A program made the translations under genes and the position numbers. 64,000 nucleotides of DNA from Lophius americanus (taxonomy: Eukaryota; Chordata; Actinopteri; Lophiiformes; Lophiidae): the NCBI GenBank assembly GCA_037951165.1, contig JBBDHG010000061.1, forward strand, positions 7,437,001 to 7,501,000. The letters are read 5' to 3'. A model generated the notes under the pieces. The model was not told the DNA's origin. It searched no databases and worked only from the letters and a program-made list of their open reading frames with translations. Below, one piece after another: positions 35,220 to 47,725 of this stretch. Position 1 is the first letter of the stretch; each line of letters begins with the position of its first letter.

Positions 35220-35525
35220 CTGTACTAAAAAATGATCACATACAGTTATACACAGCACAACATAGTGAAATTATTTCTCTGCATTTGACCCATCCCTGAG
35301 GGAGCAGTGGGCAGCCCCTATGAAGCGCCCGGGGAGCTAGGGTTTCAGGGTCTTGCCCAAAGGCCATACAACATGTAGACCCTGCTGGGATTTGAACCAG
35401 CTACCTTCCGATCCTCCGATTGGGAGACAGCTGCCCTTGGAGTGGTCGAGCAGACTGGAAAAGTGCTGTATAAGTATAGTCCATTTACCGTTTAGCTGCT
35501 CCACTGAGCTACTATGGCCACCTCT
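35220..35525 (-). mobile_element. tRNA-derived SINE-like repeat
   Basis: On the - strand there is an A-box-like TAGCTCAGTGGAG (35499-35511) and a B-box GGTTCAAATCCC (35387-35398), followed by the fish-repeat text that reads on the + strand GGGAGCAGTGGGCAGCC and GAAGCGCCCGGGGAGC. The two boxes are about 100 bases apart, longer than in a tRNA. Between them sits a second repeat end (GGAAAAGTGCTGTATAAGTA), suggesting a composite or an insertion. Confidence 0.6.
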
Positions 35526-36699
35526 GGCATGTGATTAGTAGATTATAACTCTTATTGGGTGAACTGTTCCTTTAAGGTATCAACCCCACAGGTAGACCGA
35601 AAACTCTGGCAGAGTTTTAAGATATGGCAGTTGAGTTGGGTGACGCAGCTTGGGAAGGGTGGGGCAGAGAGGAAAACCAAATGGGACGCACACAAAAGAG
35701 GTGAAAAGGCAGCCTTTGTAATGATTTAAAGGTGGGTTAACGGAGCATTACACACTAGTTGCCTTATACTAGAAGTTGTTCTCTGAAATTAACTTCAGCC
35801 CCTATTCGCTCCTCCAAGCCATCTGAGTTCATCACAGCTGGCATTTTTCTCTCCTGCACCCTTGTGGCCTTGATGTTTCCTCCCTTCCTGCCACAAAAAG
35901 ATTTAAGGAGTGTTTTAATCAGGCTTGTACATAAAGCTACACTCTGATAGCTAATCATCCACAAGGACACCAATCCACTCAGTATTCCACAGCAAGCAGT
36001 GGACATACAGTATAATCATGGCTGGTTTGGGTCATGTATGAAGGAAACTGAACATACACTAGAGCGGCGGCTGCAGAGGGAAGTCCAGCCACTGACTAAT
36101 GGTGCATCTGCCCAGATTAACATGAGGAAGTTACACAGCACCCTGCTCAATACATTCTGGATGTTGCAAAATGAAAGAGGCCTACGGTAAATGGTATGGC
36201 AATAAAAGTGACAGTAATTACTATTGCAGAGTGTTCCTTAGAATTCTGGGAGTCCAAACGTTATGAAATCATGGCAGGGACTGAACGCCGTCTCAAAGCA
36301 CAAGCCCCTCATCTTTGGGAGGACTGACAGATAGACCATCAGTCACCAGTACAGACCTAAAACTGATACTTGTCCTTGAGGCAGGGAGATAAGTGATGGT
36401 GGAGGAAGAGGACACTGTCGTTAGTAGAGATGCCATATCAAGAGCAGCAGCAAAGTGAAACAGGCTACACTTCACCCTGACTGATCCTAAGTGCTCTTTA
36501 CTTAAACCTAACAAGGGTAGCTTCCTTAATTTTCAATATTATAACCTATTCGTATACCTATCTGTACTGTATATATCATTTCATTAATATGTTCTAAACC
36601 CAAAAGATGGCATCAGGGGTCCAAAAGAGGAGCAAAGCTGTTGGATGTGTGTCAGTAAACCATTATCTCAGTAGCGGGGAGCAGCCATGGAGAGCTTTC

Positions 36700-36800
36700 A
36701 ACAGCATTTCACAACCGTGACATGTTGACACTTTATTTCCACATATTTCCTGAGAGCGAGCTTTGCAGTTATCTTCCCTGTTTTGACTTCCTCTTTGCAG
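36700..36800 (+). promoter_or_regulatory. candidate myeloid regulatory motif cluster upstream of mir223
   Basis: Motifs visible within 100 bases: a C/EBP-like GTTGTGAAAT on the - strand (36706-36715), a GATA site (TTATC at 36769-36773), and CAAAGAGGAAGTC on the - strand (36785-36797), very close to the PU.1 consensus. The hairpin starts about 210 bases downstream. PU.1 and C/EBP are the known regulators of mammalian miR-223. This is motif matching only. Confidence 0.4.
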
Positions 36801-37004
36801 CGTTTAAGCTCAATGGTCAAACGAGTTGTCTTTGGCACAGTGTCACCAGTGTGAACCCTTGAGAGAGGAGCTCCCACTTGGACTCTTCAACAGATGTGGA
36901 GATGCAGGTATCAGGTTGGTGCGGGGACATTGTTGATCACGAGTCGTTGGCATGTTCATTTATCATGTTCGTTCCTTCTACAGAGCCATTTTTGATGTTG
37001 CATG

Positions 37005-37100
37005 ATCAGGCCCCCCACTTAGTGTATTTGACAAGCTGAGTTTGACACTCTGTATCAGTGAGTGTCAGTTTGTCAAATACCCCAAGTGAGGCGTCACTTG
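37005..37100 (+). ncRNA. mir223: mir223 microRNA precursor
   Basis: A stem-loop with the 5p arm at 37021-37042 (starts AGTGTATTTGACAAGCTGAG) and the 3p arm at 37063-37084 (TGTCAGTTTGTCAAATACCC and two more bases). The 3p arm is identical, as I remember it, to the vertebrate miR-223-3p, with seed GTCAGTT. The 5p arm differs from human at its first base. The arms pair through GTATTTGACAA / TTGTCAAATAC, and the lower stem continues with CCACTT / AAGTGAGG. miR-223 is a myeloid microRNA that tempers neutrophil and macrophage responses. It lies about 7.3 kb beyond the msn stop codon on the same strand, as expected from the vertebrate gene order. Precursor ends are approximate. Confidence 0.96.
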
Positions 37101-39908
37101 TCTACAGCAGTAACCCATCTGGGCGAGTGAGCAACCTTCACCACGAGGTGACCTACCACGCATGAATCACATTTCATGTGAAACTGGAGGATGAGGATCC
37201 AGGTTGACGAGGGCTGCATGGACAAATAAACCTCGGTTAGAATGTCTGTTATTTGGTATATCATATTATGTAAATTACTTATAGCCCCTGTATAATCCCT
37301 TAAATGAATAGAGCGTTTTGTTTATATCATACCAATAGAAACATGTTTAAAAAAAGAGGCACGTTTGAAATATTTGACTGTATAAGTTTAAGGAAAACAC
37401 AGGAGAACATAAAATGCTGTCATGGCTATTTATTTTGGGGTGTATTTAAGACATTGTTGTTTTCTTGACAATCAAGACTGCTCTGATTGCACGGTTTTGA
37501 TTTGTTCTTCCATCATTTCAATGAATGATTTTGCAGAAATGGGGTTACGAAGATCAGGATAAGGTTGGCAGTGTTTAACCTCCTAACTGAGTCATAAATG
37601 TACTATTGTCTGTTACCAGGGACACAAGAAGGATTGCAAGGAAATGTCTTCTATCCACCAAATAAAGAGTATGAAAAATACCGCCAAATGGATCTTTTAA
37701 TGTGTTAATACATATCTTGTGTAACTTGTACTTTAAAGTAGTTTGCCTCATTTTTTCCATTCAGTATTGCTGGTCCATAGCTCTGGAAAGATGACTAGGT
37801 CCTCTCCGCCAGCATGTGGGAGCAGCTGCCTTTTCTTTTTACAAACTGGAACTCAGAAGGCAAGACATAGCCTGGATAAACACGCGAGAACCCTAGAGCT
37901 TTATGTGTCCTCTCAATCTATGAAAGAGGAGGTATTCTGTCAAAAAAACATCATATGTAATAAGGCTGAATGACATGAGAGGGTCGAACTTATATTTATT
38001 ACTGTAACACTGCTGAAAGTGCTGCAAATAAAAGAGAGACTTATCATCGAACGGACTTCTGAAAGAAGACACTCATCAGACTCCCTTGCATTTCCTCTTC
38101 CTCTGAGGTCTAATCGCGTTGCCCCTCTGTAAATGCGTACATATCTCATCGGCATTCAGAAGCCTCACATCCACCGCATTATCAACACCTACTACTGTGC
38201 ATCAGTGCAGGAGGCAGGAAACATATGGTGAAAGACATGTGCACTCTGTCTGATTACACTGTTGGTGCAGTTCAAATGTCAATCAAACATTTGCACAACG
38301 TGTGGTTCAGACATATAAAGATTATTTGTTTCACAGTTTAGTTTTCTCCTTATCAACCTAATTTCTAGTTCAAGCCTTATCCAGTTACAGCCGTGCAATG
38401 ATGTCTGCTTTTTGGGGTTGTTTAATTTAATCAACTATTTCTTTCATTTTTTAACATGTCAACGTTGTTGAGCAGCGCATCAACAAAATAAAAAAGAGAG
38501 AAAGAAAAAAAAAGAGTCATATTTATTTCCGGATAACATTTTTGAAGGTTGTCCAAATGTCACGTTGTACCGTTGACTGTGAGAGAATCTTGTCTGGCCT
38601 CCAAGGCCTTGGACATGCTCTTAAAATAACATTACTTTGGAACAGGACTTCAGCACATGTTTTAAATCCACTTGAATAACTGTTTACGTGGAAAGGGTCC
38701 TTCAGATTTTATTCACACCACGTACAATAGATGCTCTTCAAATTGTTGAGCGTCACAGGCTGGGCATTTGGAAATGGCCGTCTGTTGCTCTCGACTGATT
38801 TTCCTTGCACAAGAGGAAAGAGCAAAACTGTGTATTACAGCAGCTATTTGTGTCTTTGCACCCCTGTTTGGAAGATAAAGTGAGAACCACACCTGGGATA
38901 CTACATGACATCAACGAGAATAGCAGAGAAGGTGTCACTGTCCTATCTGTCGGTTACACTTACTGCATGTCACACATTTTTCATTGGAGCTTTGGCAGAT
39001 CGGCATTATAATAAGAAATGCATCATTTTGAGCAGCTTCCAGGGGACAAATGAGGAACAAATGAGGGATTAACTATCAGCCACCAGTTGATACGTGATAA
39101 TCAGATTTTACAGAGTAGCTAATGATCAGTTAATGATTGATTAATTAAAATGGGAGTGAGGAATGAATACCTAATAAACCCTAATGGAGGAGTTACAGCA
39201 GGTTCAAGAGTGTCGGCTGCAGGAAATTTCACACAGCAAAGTGAAATTCTATTGGTACTTTGTTCCGATATGCTTCGCCATTCCTTATTCTTCTGTCTTT
39301 TTCTGTCCGTGTTCAGAGGATCTGTCCTGTAATTCTACCATCGCTCACTCTTTGCCCAGTGAGAGGAGGTAGAGCTCCATTCTCTGGTTTATCTGCTCTT
39401 GTGGTTAGTGTTTGATACTGAACACAACACATATTCAATTTATCAGCCCATTTATTCTGCAAAATTCGAAGCATATATCAGATCTGCACCGCCATACAAC
39501 AGGCTGAAATGTCTTCTGTACTCACAAGGGTCTGAAATCATCAATGATGGCGAATGAGTTGGTTTGAGAGGAAATTAAAACATTTATTGCTATCAAATCA
39601 CAGCTTATGTTATTTCAGGGCGCTTTCCATAAAGAACATGTGTAGGCCGCAATATTTCCACAGAGACGGAGCAATTCCCACATGAGCACACCAGGGGACA
39701 GGGGCGAGAAGAAGAAGTCCTTTTAACTGCCAGAAGCCTCTAGCAGATACTTACTCAGGGTGGGCCACCCTCTGGCATGACAGGTTGAGTTGAGAGAGGG
39801 AGTGAGAGAGTGACATGAGAGTATAAATTCTAATAACTTCTGGAAAATACTATTATTATAATTGGTAGTAGATAATAGTTGATAATAATAATAAAAATAA
39901 AAATAATG

Positions 39909-39949
<41 letters not shown>

Positions 39950-41690
39950 GATAATAATAATAATAACAATAATAATAACAAATGTTTTCTTTTTATCAAA
40001 ATGTAAAAGTATTTGATGATATATTTGGGGTATACCTTAAGATGAATTTCAAAAATCTGCTAAACAGAATTGTACATTTTTTAAACCATATTTCTGCCAT
40101 TCATTCATAGTCTGCAAGAAAACAAGCGTGAACAGATGTTTACAGAGAAGCATGGGATGGAGCTAGTGGAAAACACTATAAAAGACCTTCTAAAATAAAC
40201 ACATGCTCGCTCAGAAAGTCAGTAATAAAATCTGAGCAGGACAGCAGCACAACTCTGAATGTGGTGAAACCTCTTTTTCTTCATTTTTTATGGAAGGCTT
40301 TTTCAGTACACGATTTGAGTCAGTGGGCATAATTTTCTAATGAGGTAATCAATTATGAAACACAAAGAAAGCACATTTTTTCTCAAGAGTCTCAAAGAAG
40401 TCAACAATCCCATCTGTGCTGTTGCCTATCAGTCTAATGTCATCAGTGAGGAGGATCCCACCGGCGTCATGCTTCGGGTCATAATACTTAGGATATCATT
40501 TTTAACATGTTCCTGAAAACGCTCTCAACACGAGTAACATGAGAATCATTGGATGTTGTTTGGCTCAACATAACAAGTATTCTACCCTGGGCTTACATAT
40601 GGGATTCATTTTAGATAAGAACAAGAAGAGTATTTCAACTCAGGTTATGAGGTTCGTAACTTTTCTTCTGTGTAACATGAGACCATGTTGAAAACGTGTT
40701 AAAACTACAAAACATAAGATCCCAGAGTGAAAAAAAAAGATTTATCATAACGCACACAACCATTGATGCACTGGATAGAAACCTGCCTGAGCCGCAAATG
40801 AATCAAAAAGACGTTAGATTACTTTTGTTAAGAGTACTCCTACCTCAGTACTTGTACCTTTTTTCAATTAGCTGTACTTTATCAGTCATTTAAAAGAAAA
40901 GGATACTTCTAGAAGTGAAATCTGTTGTTCCTTTTACTTTGAAGCATAAAATTGAAGTCAGAGGAAGAATTTTCCTCTCTAAAATGTGAAAGGTTATACA
41001 TTTACCACAGAATCAAAACAATAACAGCAACTATCTGCTCCGATGCTGCTCATCGCAAAATGCCAGCTGATTTTTAAGAACAGCTCCAGAGTGTAGGAAA
41101 TAATGGCTATGTAAGATAAAAGAGAAGATTTCTCACCATCAAAGGACCAATGGTCGTATCTGAAACTGTTGAAATGAAGAGATCCTCCTGTTTGCTCTGT
41201 TTACCACACAGACTCCATAGCTGCCTGCAATAATTTATTCCATCCCAAAGAAGCATGTCAGGTATGTAAACATTTGCCTGATTATAGATGAAACATTTAA
41301 ACGCTAATGTTTTCTAGCAGCAGAGGTTGCAGATTTTTGAGCTACTGTTGGACAAAGACATGACTTTTTATGGAATTATAGACAACACTGTCATATTCTC
41401 CACTGCTGATCCTACCAACAACAAAAATCCAGAAGCCCCATGTGAAGACATGTATATTATGTTTTTATAACATAAGATATAACATATAACATATATACAT
41501 CCATTTTTTTTGTCATGTCAGCATAATGAAGGAAGGGAATTATTAGCAGTGCATGTTATTAAAGGATGCAAGTGCAATACACAACTCAATGAAGAAGGAG
41601 GTTCACAGGAGAAGCTGGACTAGATGGGGTGGGCAGGTAGGTGAGGTAAGTATTCGAAAAGTACTTTTGAATACTTTATCGTCCACACCT
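37101..41690. other. intergenic downstream of mir223
   Basis: No gene or recognisable transposon protein. Only short ORFs and an AAT/GAT microsatellite at 39879-39980. The start may belong to the mir223 primary transcript; an AATAAA lies near 37662. Confidence 0.5.
39879..39980. repeat. (GATAAT)/(AAT)n microsatellite
   Basis: About 100 bases of AAT and GAT triplets, including a run of five GATAAT units. Confidence 0.92.
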
Positions 41691-41694
41691 GGAT

Positions 41695-42470
41695 TCACAT
41701 TATACTAACGGCTCACATAACCAGGTTAAGAGAACTTTTCTCTCCTGTATTAGCTTCCCTTCATTGGCTCCCGCTAAAATCTAGAATCAAATTCAAAATC
41801 CTTCTGCTCACTTACAAAGCTCTTAACGGTCAGGCACCAACGTATGAAGGAGCTCATAGTTCCATATTGTCCAATCAGAACTCTGCTCTCCCAGCAGTCA
41901 GGGTTACTGGTAGTCCCTAGAGTCTCCAGAAGTAGAATGGGAGCCAGAGCTTTCAGCTATCAGGCTCCTCTCCTGTGGAACCATCTTCCAATCTGGGTTT
42001 GGGGGGCAGAGACCCTCTCTACATTTAAAAGTAGGCTTAAAACTTTCCTTTATGATAAAGCTTAAAATTAAGGCTGGCATAAGCTAGCTCTTAGCTATGC
42101 TGCTACAGGTTTAGACTGCTAGGGGATCGCCCATGATGCACCGAGCTTTTCTCTCTTCCTCTCTCACTGTCACTCTTTATTCATCCCTCTAACTTTAATG
42201 CGTGTTAGTGGATTAATGCGTGTTAACTGGATTATTGCATGTTACTGGATTAATGCGTGTTACTGGATTATTGCATGTTACTGGATTATTGCATGTTACT
42301 AACTTGACTTCTTCCCTGGAGTCTTTGTGTTTTCTCACCCCCTAAGGTCACATGGTTGGTGATTGCATCTGCTGCTGTGGACCTGCTCGATGTCCACTGA
42401 TCACAAGATGATCACAATGATGATTACTATTATTATTATAAATTATTATTATTATTATTGTATAGTATTT
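41695..42470 (+). mobile_element. L2/Rex-like LINE, 3' end with untranslated tail
   Basis: Coding text in two frames: RELFSPVLASLHWLPLKSRI then KFKILLLTYKALNGQAPTYE (41727-41850) and, after a frameshift, PYCPIRTLLSQQSGLLVVPR, GARAFSYQAPLLWNHLPIW and LSTFKSRLKTFLYDKA, ending at TAA 42063-42065. This is the standard C-terminal end of a fish L2/Rex-like element. The 3' UTR contains an 18-bp tandem array (42196-42300) and ends near an ATT microsatellite (42427-42460). Confidence 0.82.
42196..42300. repeat. 18-bp tandem repeat in the LINE 3' UTR
   Basis: About six units of GTTACTGGATTATTGCAT, alternating with the TTAATGCGT variant. Confidence 0.85.
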
Positions 42471-42639
42471 TCCTATAAGCTATCACTATATGTTACATTA
42501 ATATTAATGTTATTATCAACCTGGGATCCCTGCTGCTGCCGCGGCCCGACCATGGAGCGGTTGGAGAAAGTGGATTATAGAGGATATCTTTGCTGCTTTT
42601 CCCCCAGTCTGTATCACTAGGGATGCATGGCCAACTGCG

Positions 42640-42835
42640 AAAAGACTCTCTATGTATCAACACTCACTGGAGGAATAAAATCTATGACTCCCAACAGCCA
42701 GTGAGAACTGAAGAAACCTCTTGGGGGAGATGTGAAACAATTTCAAGCCGAAATAGAATTCAAGTTGCTTTAGATTCAACCAACATGGATTACCATGACC
42801 TGAATGAATGAGAATCTAAACATACGAGACATAAA
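42640..42835 (+). repeat. interspersed fish repeat (copy B)
   Basis: Contains AGTGAGAACTGAAGAAACCT, AAGTTGCTTTAGATTCAACC and ATGGATTACCATGACCTGAA. It is a copy of the repeat in msn intron 1 at 22490-22665. The two copies differ at many positions, so both are old. Confidence 0.65.
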
Positions 42836-43354
42836 CCAGACAAACACCCCAAAAATATCTGAGAAATGGGCCCCCGTATAAATCTTTCCATCCTTCTGTG
42901 AATGCTCTATATCGTTTACCACCAACACCCCAAAACACGCCTGAGAGATCTTTCTAGCTTTCCCTTTTCTCAAAAACTCTTGAAAGAAAATATGGTAATT
43001 TATAAATGGATCTTAAATCATCAGGATCACTGGGATCAATGCTCTGCTTTTCAAAAAGAGGTTGCGCTTCAGGGTGCTTGAGGCAGGAGGGAACTCAGCG
43101 AGGGGACACAGAGCTATCAATAATACATTGAATAGAAGGACCAGCACTACTAAAAACCTTGAACAAAGGCCTGGTGTCGATAGGACTAGTTGATGGATTC
43201 AGTTTGGCCATTAAGTCATTTAAAGTGCACAGTGAGAGAGGCTGGTGGCCGTTGAGAAGAGCTGAGGGGTTGCATTGAGGAGAATGAGGTCATTTGGTCA
43301 GATGGGACCTAGAGCATAGACAATGGTCATAGTACACATTAAGAAATTTGATTA

Positions 43355-43605
43355 CTTGTGGGGCAGGGGTGATTTCATGGTTGGAACTGGGTTCTAATCC
43401 ACCTGTGCCCACTTTGGAATTGTTCCCAAAGGTTCTACTCTTGGTTCTCTGGTTTCTTCCCAGTAAGAAACATGCAATGTAGGTGAATTTGTGAGTTTAA
43501 ATTGCACCTAGGTGTGAATTTGAATGAGCCTGCATTTATATTTTTGGCTATGTGGCAGTGGTCTCCAGGATGTAGTGTGGGACTTAAGCCGCATTATAAT
43601 CACCT
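43355..43605 (+). mobile_element. degraded tRNA-derived SINE
   Basis: A B-box-like GGGTTCTAATCC at 43390-43401 is followed by the conserved body of a widespread fish SINE: GGTTTCTTCCCAGTAAGAAA, CATGCAATGTAGGTG, TAAATTGCACCTAGGTGTGA and a GTCTCCAGGATGTAG end. The A box is not clear. The same body occurs inverted at 57885-58015. Confidence 0.6.
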
Positions 43606-44760
43606 TTAACAGTCATTAGTGACTTCAAGTGACACCTCTGGGATACTTTAAAGTTCTTTATGCGTTGAGGGCTTTTTACAACTTTTTCATCCTGAAAAAC
43701 ATGCAAATTAAATTGCACAAAGAAAACAAATACATATAAAATAAACCATCAATAAACACAATACAAAACTCAATTTAATAATAAGTTATGCACCGAATAC
43801 ATTCAAGTAAAATCTCAAATGTGAACTCAAGTTGAAGAAGTCTGCTAGCAAAGTGTGCGACTACTTTATTGATATTAGCCATATGGTAGAATTACTGTAA
43901 AATTGGTTTCTATTACTTCCACAATTATGCTGGAAATGCTGAAACAGAAAACCGAGATGCACCATTCTCTAAGTGCTTGTTTTCATTGTCGTCTTCAGTG
44001 TGTTGGAGAGACTCGGCCATGTTTTCTGTGTGACCAATGATAATTTCAAAACCACCGCAAAAACAGGAAGTGAACATGTGGACAGTTTCTTTCTTTCATT
44101 TCAGAACTCAGCTTCAAAGCGGGGAAGTAGAATGAGTCAGTGAAGTCAGTGCACTCACACAGCTCCACCTTCATTCAAGAACAATCAATAGCAAATATTT
44201 GTAGATGAGTACAAACCATCTGTGACCATCACTCTAGTTGTAAACGGTCGGTTGGTGCAAACTTAGTGGCATGTATTAACTTAGTCCATGAACCTCAGTG
44301 GCATTTCTAGAAGTTTTCTGAATCAGGGGCCACATTTTATATAGTGGGTCTAAATATGAACCTGATTCAGTGAGATATGTGCTCCTCTCACCAATCAAGG
44401 AACAAATATACACATATTTTAACATATTTATTTAAATTCATCTGGTTAATATGTATCAAAAAAGCTTAGGAAAGTCTTCATTTTTAATGATTTTTAAACT
44501 GGGGCCAATAGAAAGAATAATACAAAAAACACTTTTTTCAAATGTGAAACACATTGAATTCTTAAACACAGGTAATGTACACCATACAGCATGTACAACA
44601 GTTAAGAGTAAAAAGGCTGTAGTACTAGTGTAGTTTTACTAACTAATACTTCAAGCATTGGATGAATCTCTAGGTGTCCAAAATTGAAGCCATCAGTCCG
44701 AAGTTCTGATTACTCATATTCTAAAAAACTACAAATTATCGGTTAGCCTCAGAAATTATA
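43606..44760. other. intergenic, nothing recognised
   Basis: AT-rich sequence with random short ORFs only. Confidence 0.45.
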
Positions 44761-44769
44761 CGTGTTGCA

Positions 44770-44904
44770 GGATCCTCCCATGCACGAACCACCCATGCAC
44801 GAACCACCCATGCAGGATCCTCCCATGCAGGATCCTCCCATGCAGGATCCTCCCATGCAGGATCCTCCCATGCAGGATCCTCCCATGCAGGATCAACCCA
44901 ACTC
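44770..44904. repeat. 15-bp minisatellite (GGATCCTCCCATGCA)n
   Basis: Eight full units at 44770-44889 plus a diverged ninth. The order is A-B-B-A-A-A-A-A, where B (CGAACCACCCATGCA) differs from A only in its first six bases. On the - strand the array is open and reads WEDPA repeats in one short ORF, an effect of the unit length being a multiple of three. Confidence 0.95.
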
Positions 44905-45365
44905 CCAATAGATATATTATTCAAGTGTGAGGAAAGGTATGGTAAAGGAGTGTATGTGGAGATAGAGGGACACCTAGGGGTACTTTACGTAAGATTATTT
45001 TTAAAAAATATCAGTAATTTAGAATCATAAAATAATTTTATATCGCAGACGTTGATCCATTAATTTATATTTTACTCACGACTGGGAGCTTTTTATGAAC
45101 AATAACACAGTTTTACGGGCATGACTCAAAAATTATTTCATGGATCAATTACTGTTTCGTAAGTCCATAGACCTTAGTGAGAGGAACAACTGGGTTGATT
45201 TTGGGAAAGGTTGGTCCTGACACTAGGAGAAGCTTTATCTTCAAAGTTTTCAGGCCATAATTTGATTTAAATTCAAAGTTTTTAGTCAATGGTGCTAATG
45301 AATCAATTCAAGGATCTATCCTGTATCTACATGTTTTGCTCTAATAGTTGATCTTTTACTCACTA

Positions 45366-45400
<35 letters not shown>

Positions 45401-47720
45401 GAAAGCACTGTTTTGTTAACATATCCTCACATTAAATTTTTCGGGTTCAATTGCATTTCACATAATCTTACATATTTGACACACATCACCTTTTATCCAC
45501 TGGAAGGACACTTCAAAGGGCAATAGTTATAAATAATTTTGCTTTACATAAAAACAAATGGTATGGCTGATGGTTGAGGTGGAGAACACAATCCTTCCTT
45601 CAAATGTAAATAAACAAAGATATGTTTCTGATAAACACACTTTTTTCTGTGTGTAACAGGCTACAGGTGGTGCTGGTAACCTGTCCACTCTCCAGGTGTG
45701 GTGCCTCAGCTGAGTCAGGAAACAGGCAGGAAAACCCTCTGCAGACTCATTGAGGGTTTACCTTGGACAAATTGATTGAAACCAATCCTCAGTGTAGGAT
45801 GACTTTGGCCACACATTTTTAGAAAAGGTCTTATCATTGTTATTGATTATTGTTTTACATTATTAATTGCTCAAAACAGTAAAGTAACACTCAATCATCA
45901 CATTCTAACACCATGTCAGTTAAATGTCTGGGATATGGATGTGTCCAGTTAGGAAGTGTAAAGGATTGTGAATCAGATCCAACTCCTTTGTTGCAAATGA
46001 TAGCAACAACAGGTGGACAGGATGTCACTTTCATTTGCCTGATCACAGGTGTTTTCACCAGCTGTTGTCAGGTGGTGACAACAGACAATTTCTCTCTCTT
46101 TATCCTTCCTGGATAATCTTTCTCTAGTTTTGCATTTTGCCAGTTCCCTTGCCTCTACTGGTAGCATGAATAATACCTGCAGTTCATTAAGGTTGCACAG
46201 GTGGTCCTGCTCTTCCAGGAGGATTTTAGTTTCCATTGAACATTTTTACCTCATTCTGTTCTCAACTTATTACACAATTGACAGCAATAAAGATTTTCAG
46301 CTTGAATATTTTCTTCATCAAGAGACGATGTTCGATTCTTTAATATAATGCTGATACATTTTTCTTTTTCAGGTTTACTAGGGAAACTCTTCCATAGAAA
46401 CATAAACCTAAATAAAGACTAACTAATGTCTGCTGACACATAGTGAAGGGCCGCGAGGCTCTCCGATGCCTCTACCCTCTCCAATGATCTAAAACGTAAA
46501 CATTTTCAAAAAACAAAACAAAATTAAAATACATGTATAGAAATAAAGTCCAGTATCACTTTATTTCCATGCATATCATAACTTGCTGATTTCTAGGAAT
46601 AGGCCTTGATACACAGACATGATTTTTCCCTCTGCAGACAGGCTGCATCTGGACTGGAAATCAAAAATGAAAACATAGATAACCATCTTCCATTCATGAC
46701 TCCCAGAAATATCAAGTCTTCAGCTGCTTAATACTTCACTATCGTTGGCGGTTCGCCAGGAGGACTGATGCTCCGAAGGCTCCTCACAACAAGTGAAGCC
46801 TCTCCAACTGTCACATTGTTTTGACATTGCTGTTATGAAAAATTGATAATAGTGGCTTAAATGACAGATGGGTCCGATAAAATACTCCAAATAAGACAAA
46901 ATAGACTGCTAATCTTTGAAAATGAAGAAACAGTATAAAGGGGCATGTCCAGCCTCAAAACAATCTAACCACGGACGGAAACGTGCTCCTGTAAAAAAAA
47001 ATCCTGATTTCTCTCCCTATTTTTTAATATTTCAAAATGATTGTATGAAATAATGATTTTCCATATAAGTTGATGTTTGAGAAAAAACAAACTACCACAG
47101 CACTGCTTTTCATGCTCAATGGTGCAGTGCGACCTTCTCATTGTCGATAGTAAATGTCACTTTGACTTGTGCTTGGAGGAGCCAAGCATCTTTCTGGAGG
47201 AGATTGTTAATTGAGGTAGAAATATGGCTGAAGGAGGATTACTTGGTCCCTGCCTGATACTGAAAAAGTAATTCAATAAAAACATCACTGAGCTCACATA
47301 ATTACTTTTTCAATAACTGGTTGATCATTATTATCACGTTCAGCCGTGCCTCATGCAAAAATACTAAATTTAGGGAGAGGCTTTTGTTTGAGTGGATAAT
47401 TTTGGTGGAAAAGGTCTGTCAGAATGATATAAATAATACAACAGAGAGAGGAAGGAGTTCCAGACATGCTGCTGTAAAGCAAAGAAATCTAAAGCAAGAC
47501 AACAAGATTTAAGGGTGCATAATGAATATTCGGTCAAGTGTTAGATATATTTGCATTTTAAATAAAATTGTAATGATGTGTAGCAGATACATAATATATT
47601 TATAGGAGTGACTGATCAGTATGTATGATTTAGTCCTGTCAGGCTTTGTGAAAGAGGAGGAAACACTTTCCTTAACAAATAAACATGTCAATAATTATTA
47701 AGTCTGATTATTTCATATCA
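44905..47720. other. intergenic with a 25-base poly-T run
   Basis: A homopolymer of 25 T lies at 45374-45398; it could be the tail of a retroposed element on the - strand, but no body is recognised. No gene supported. Confidence 0.45.
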
Positions 47721-47725
47721 TTTTG

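Noticed and set aside
41844..42065. 73-codon ORF as a host gene
   Set aside because: It is the C-terminal end of an L2/Rex-like LINE reverse transcriptase and continues a frameshifted upstream part.
44736..44924. 62-residue WEDPA-repeat protein on the - strand
   Set aside because: The frame comes from a 15-bp minisatellite and has no surrounding gene signals.
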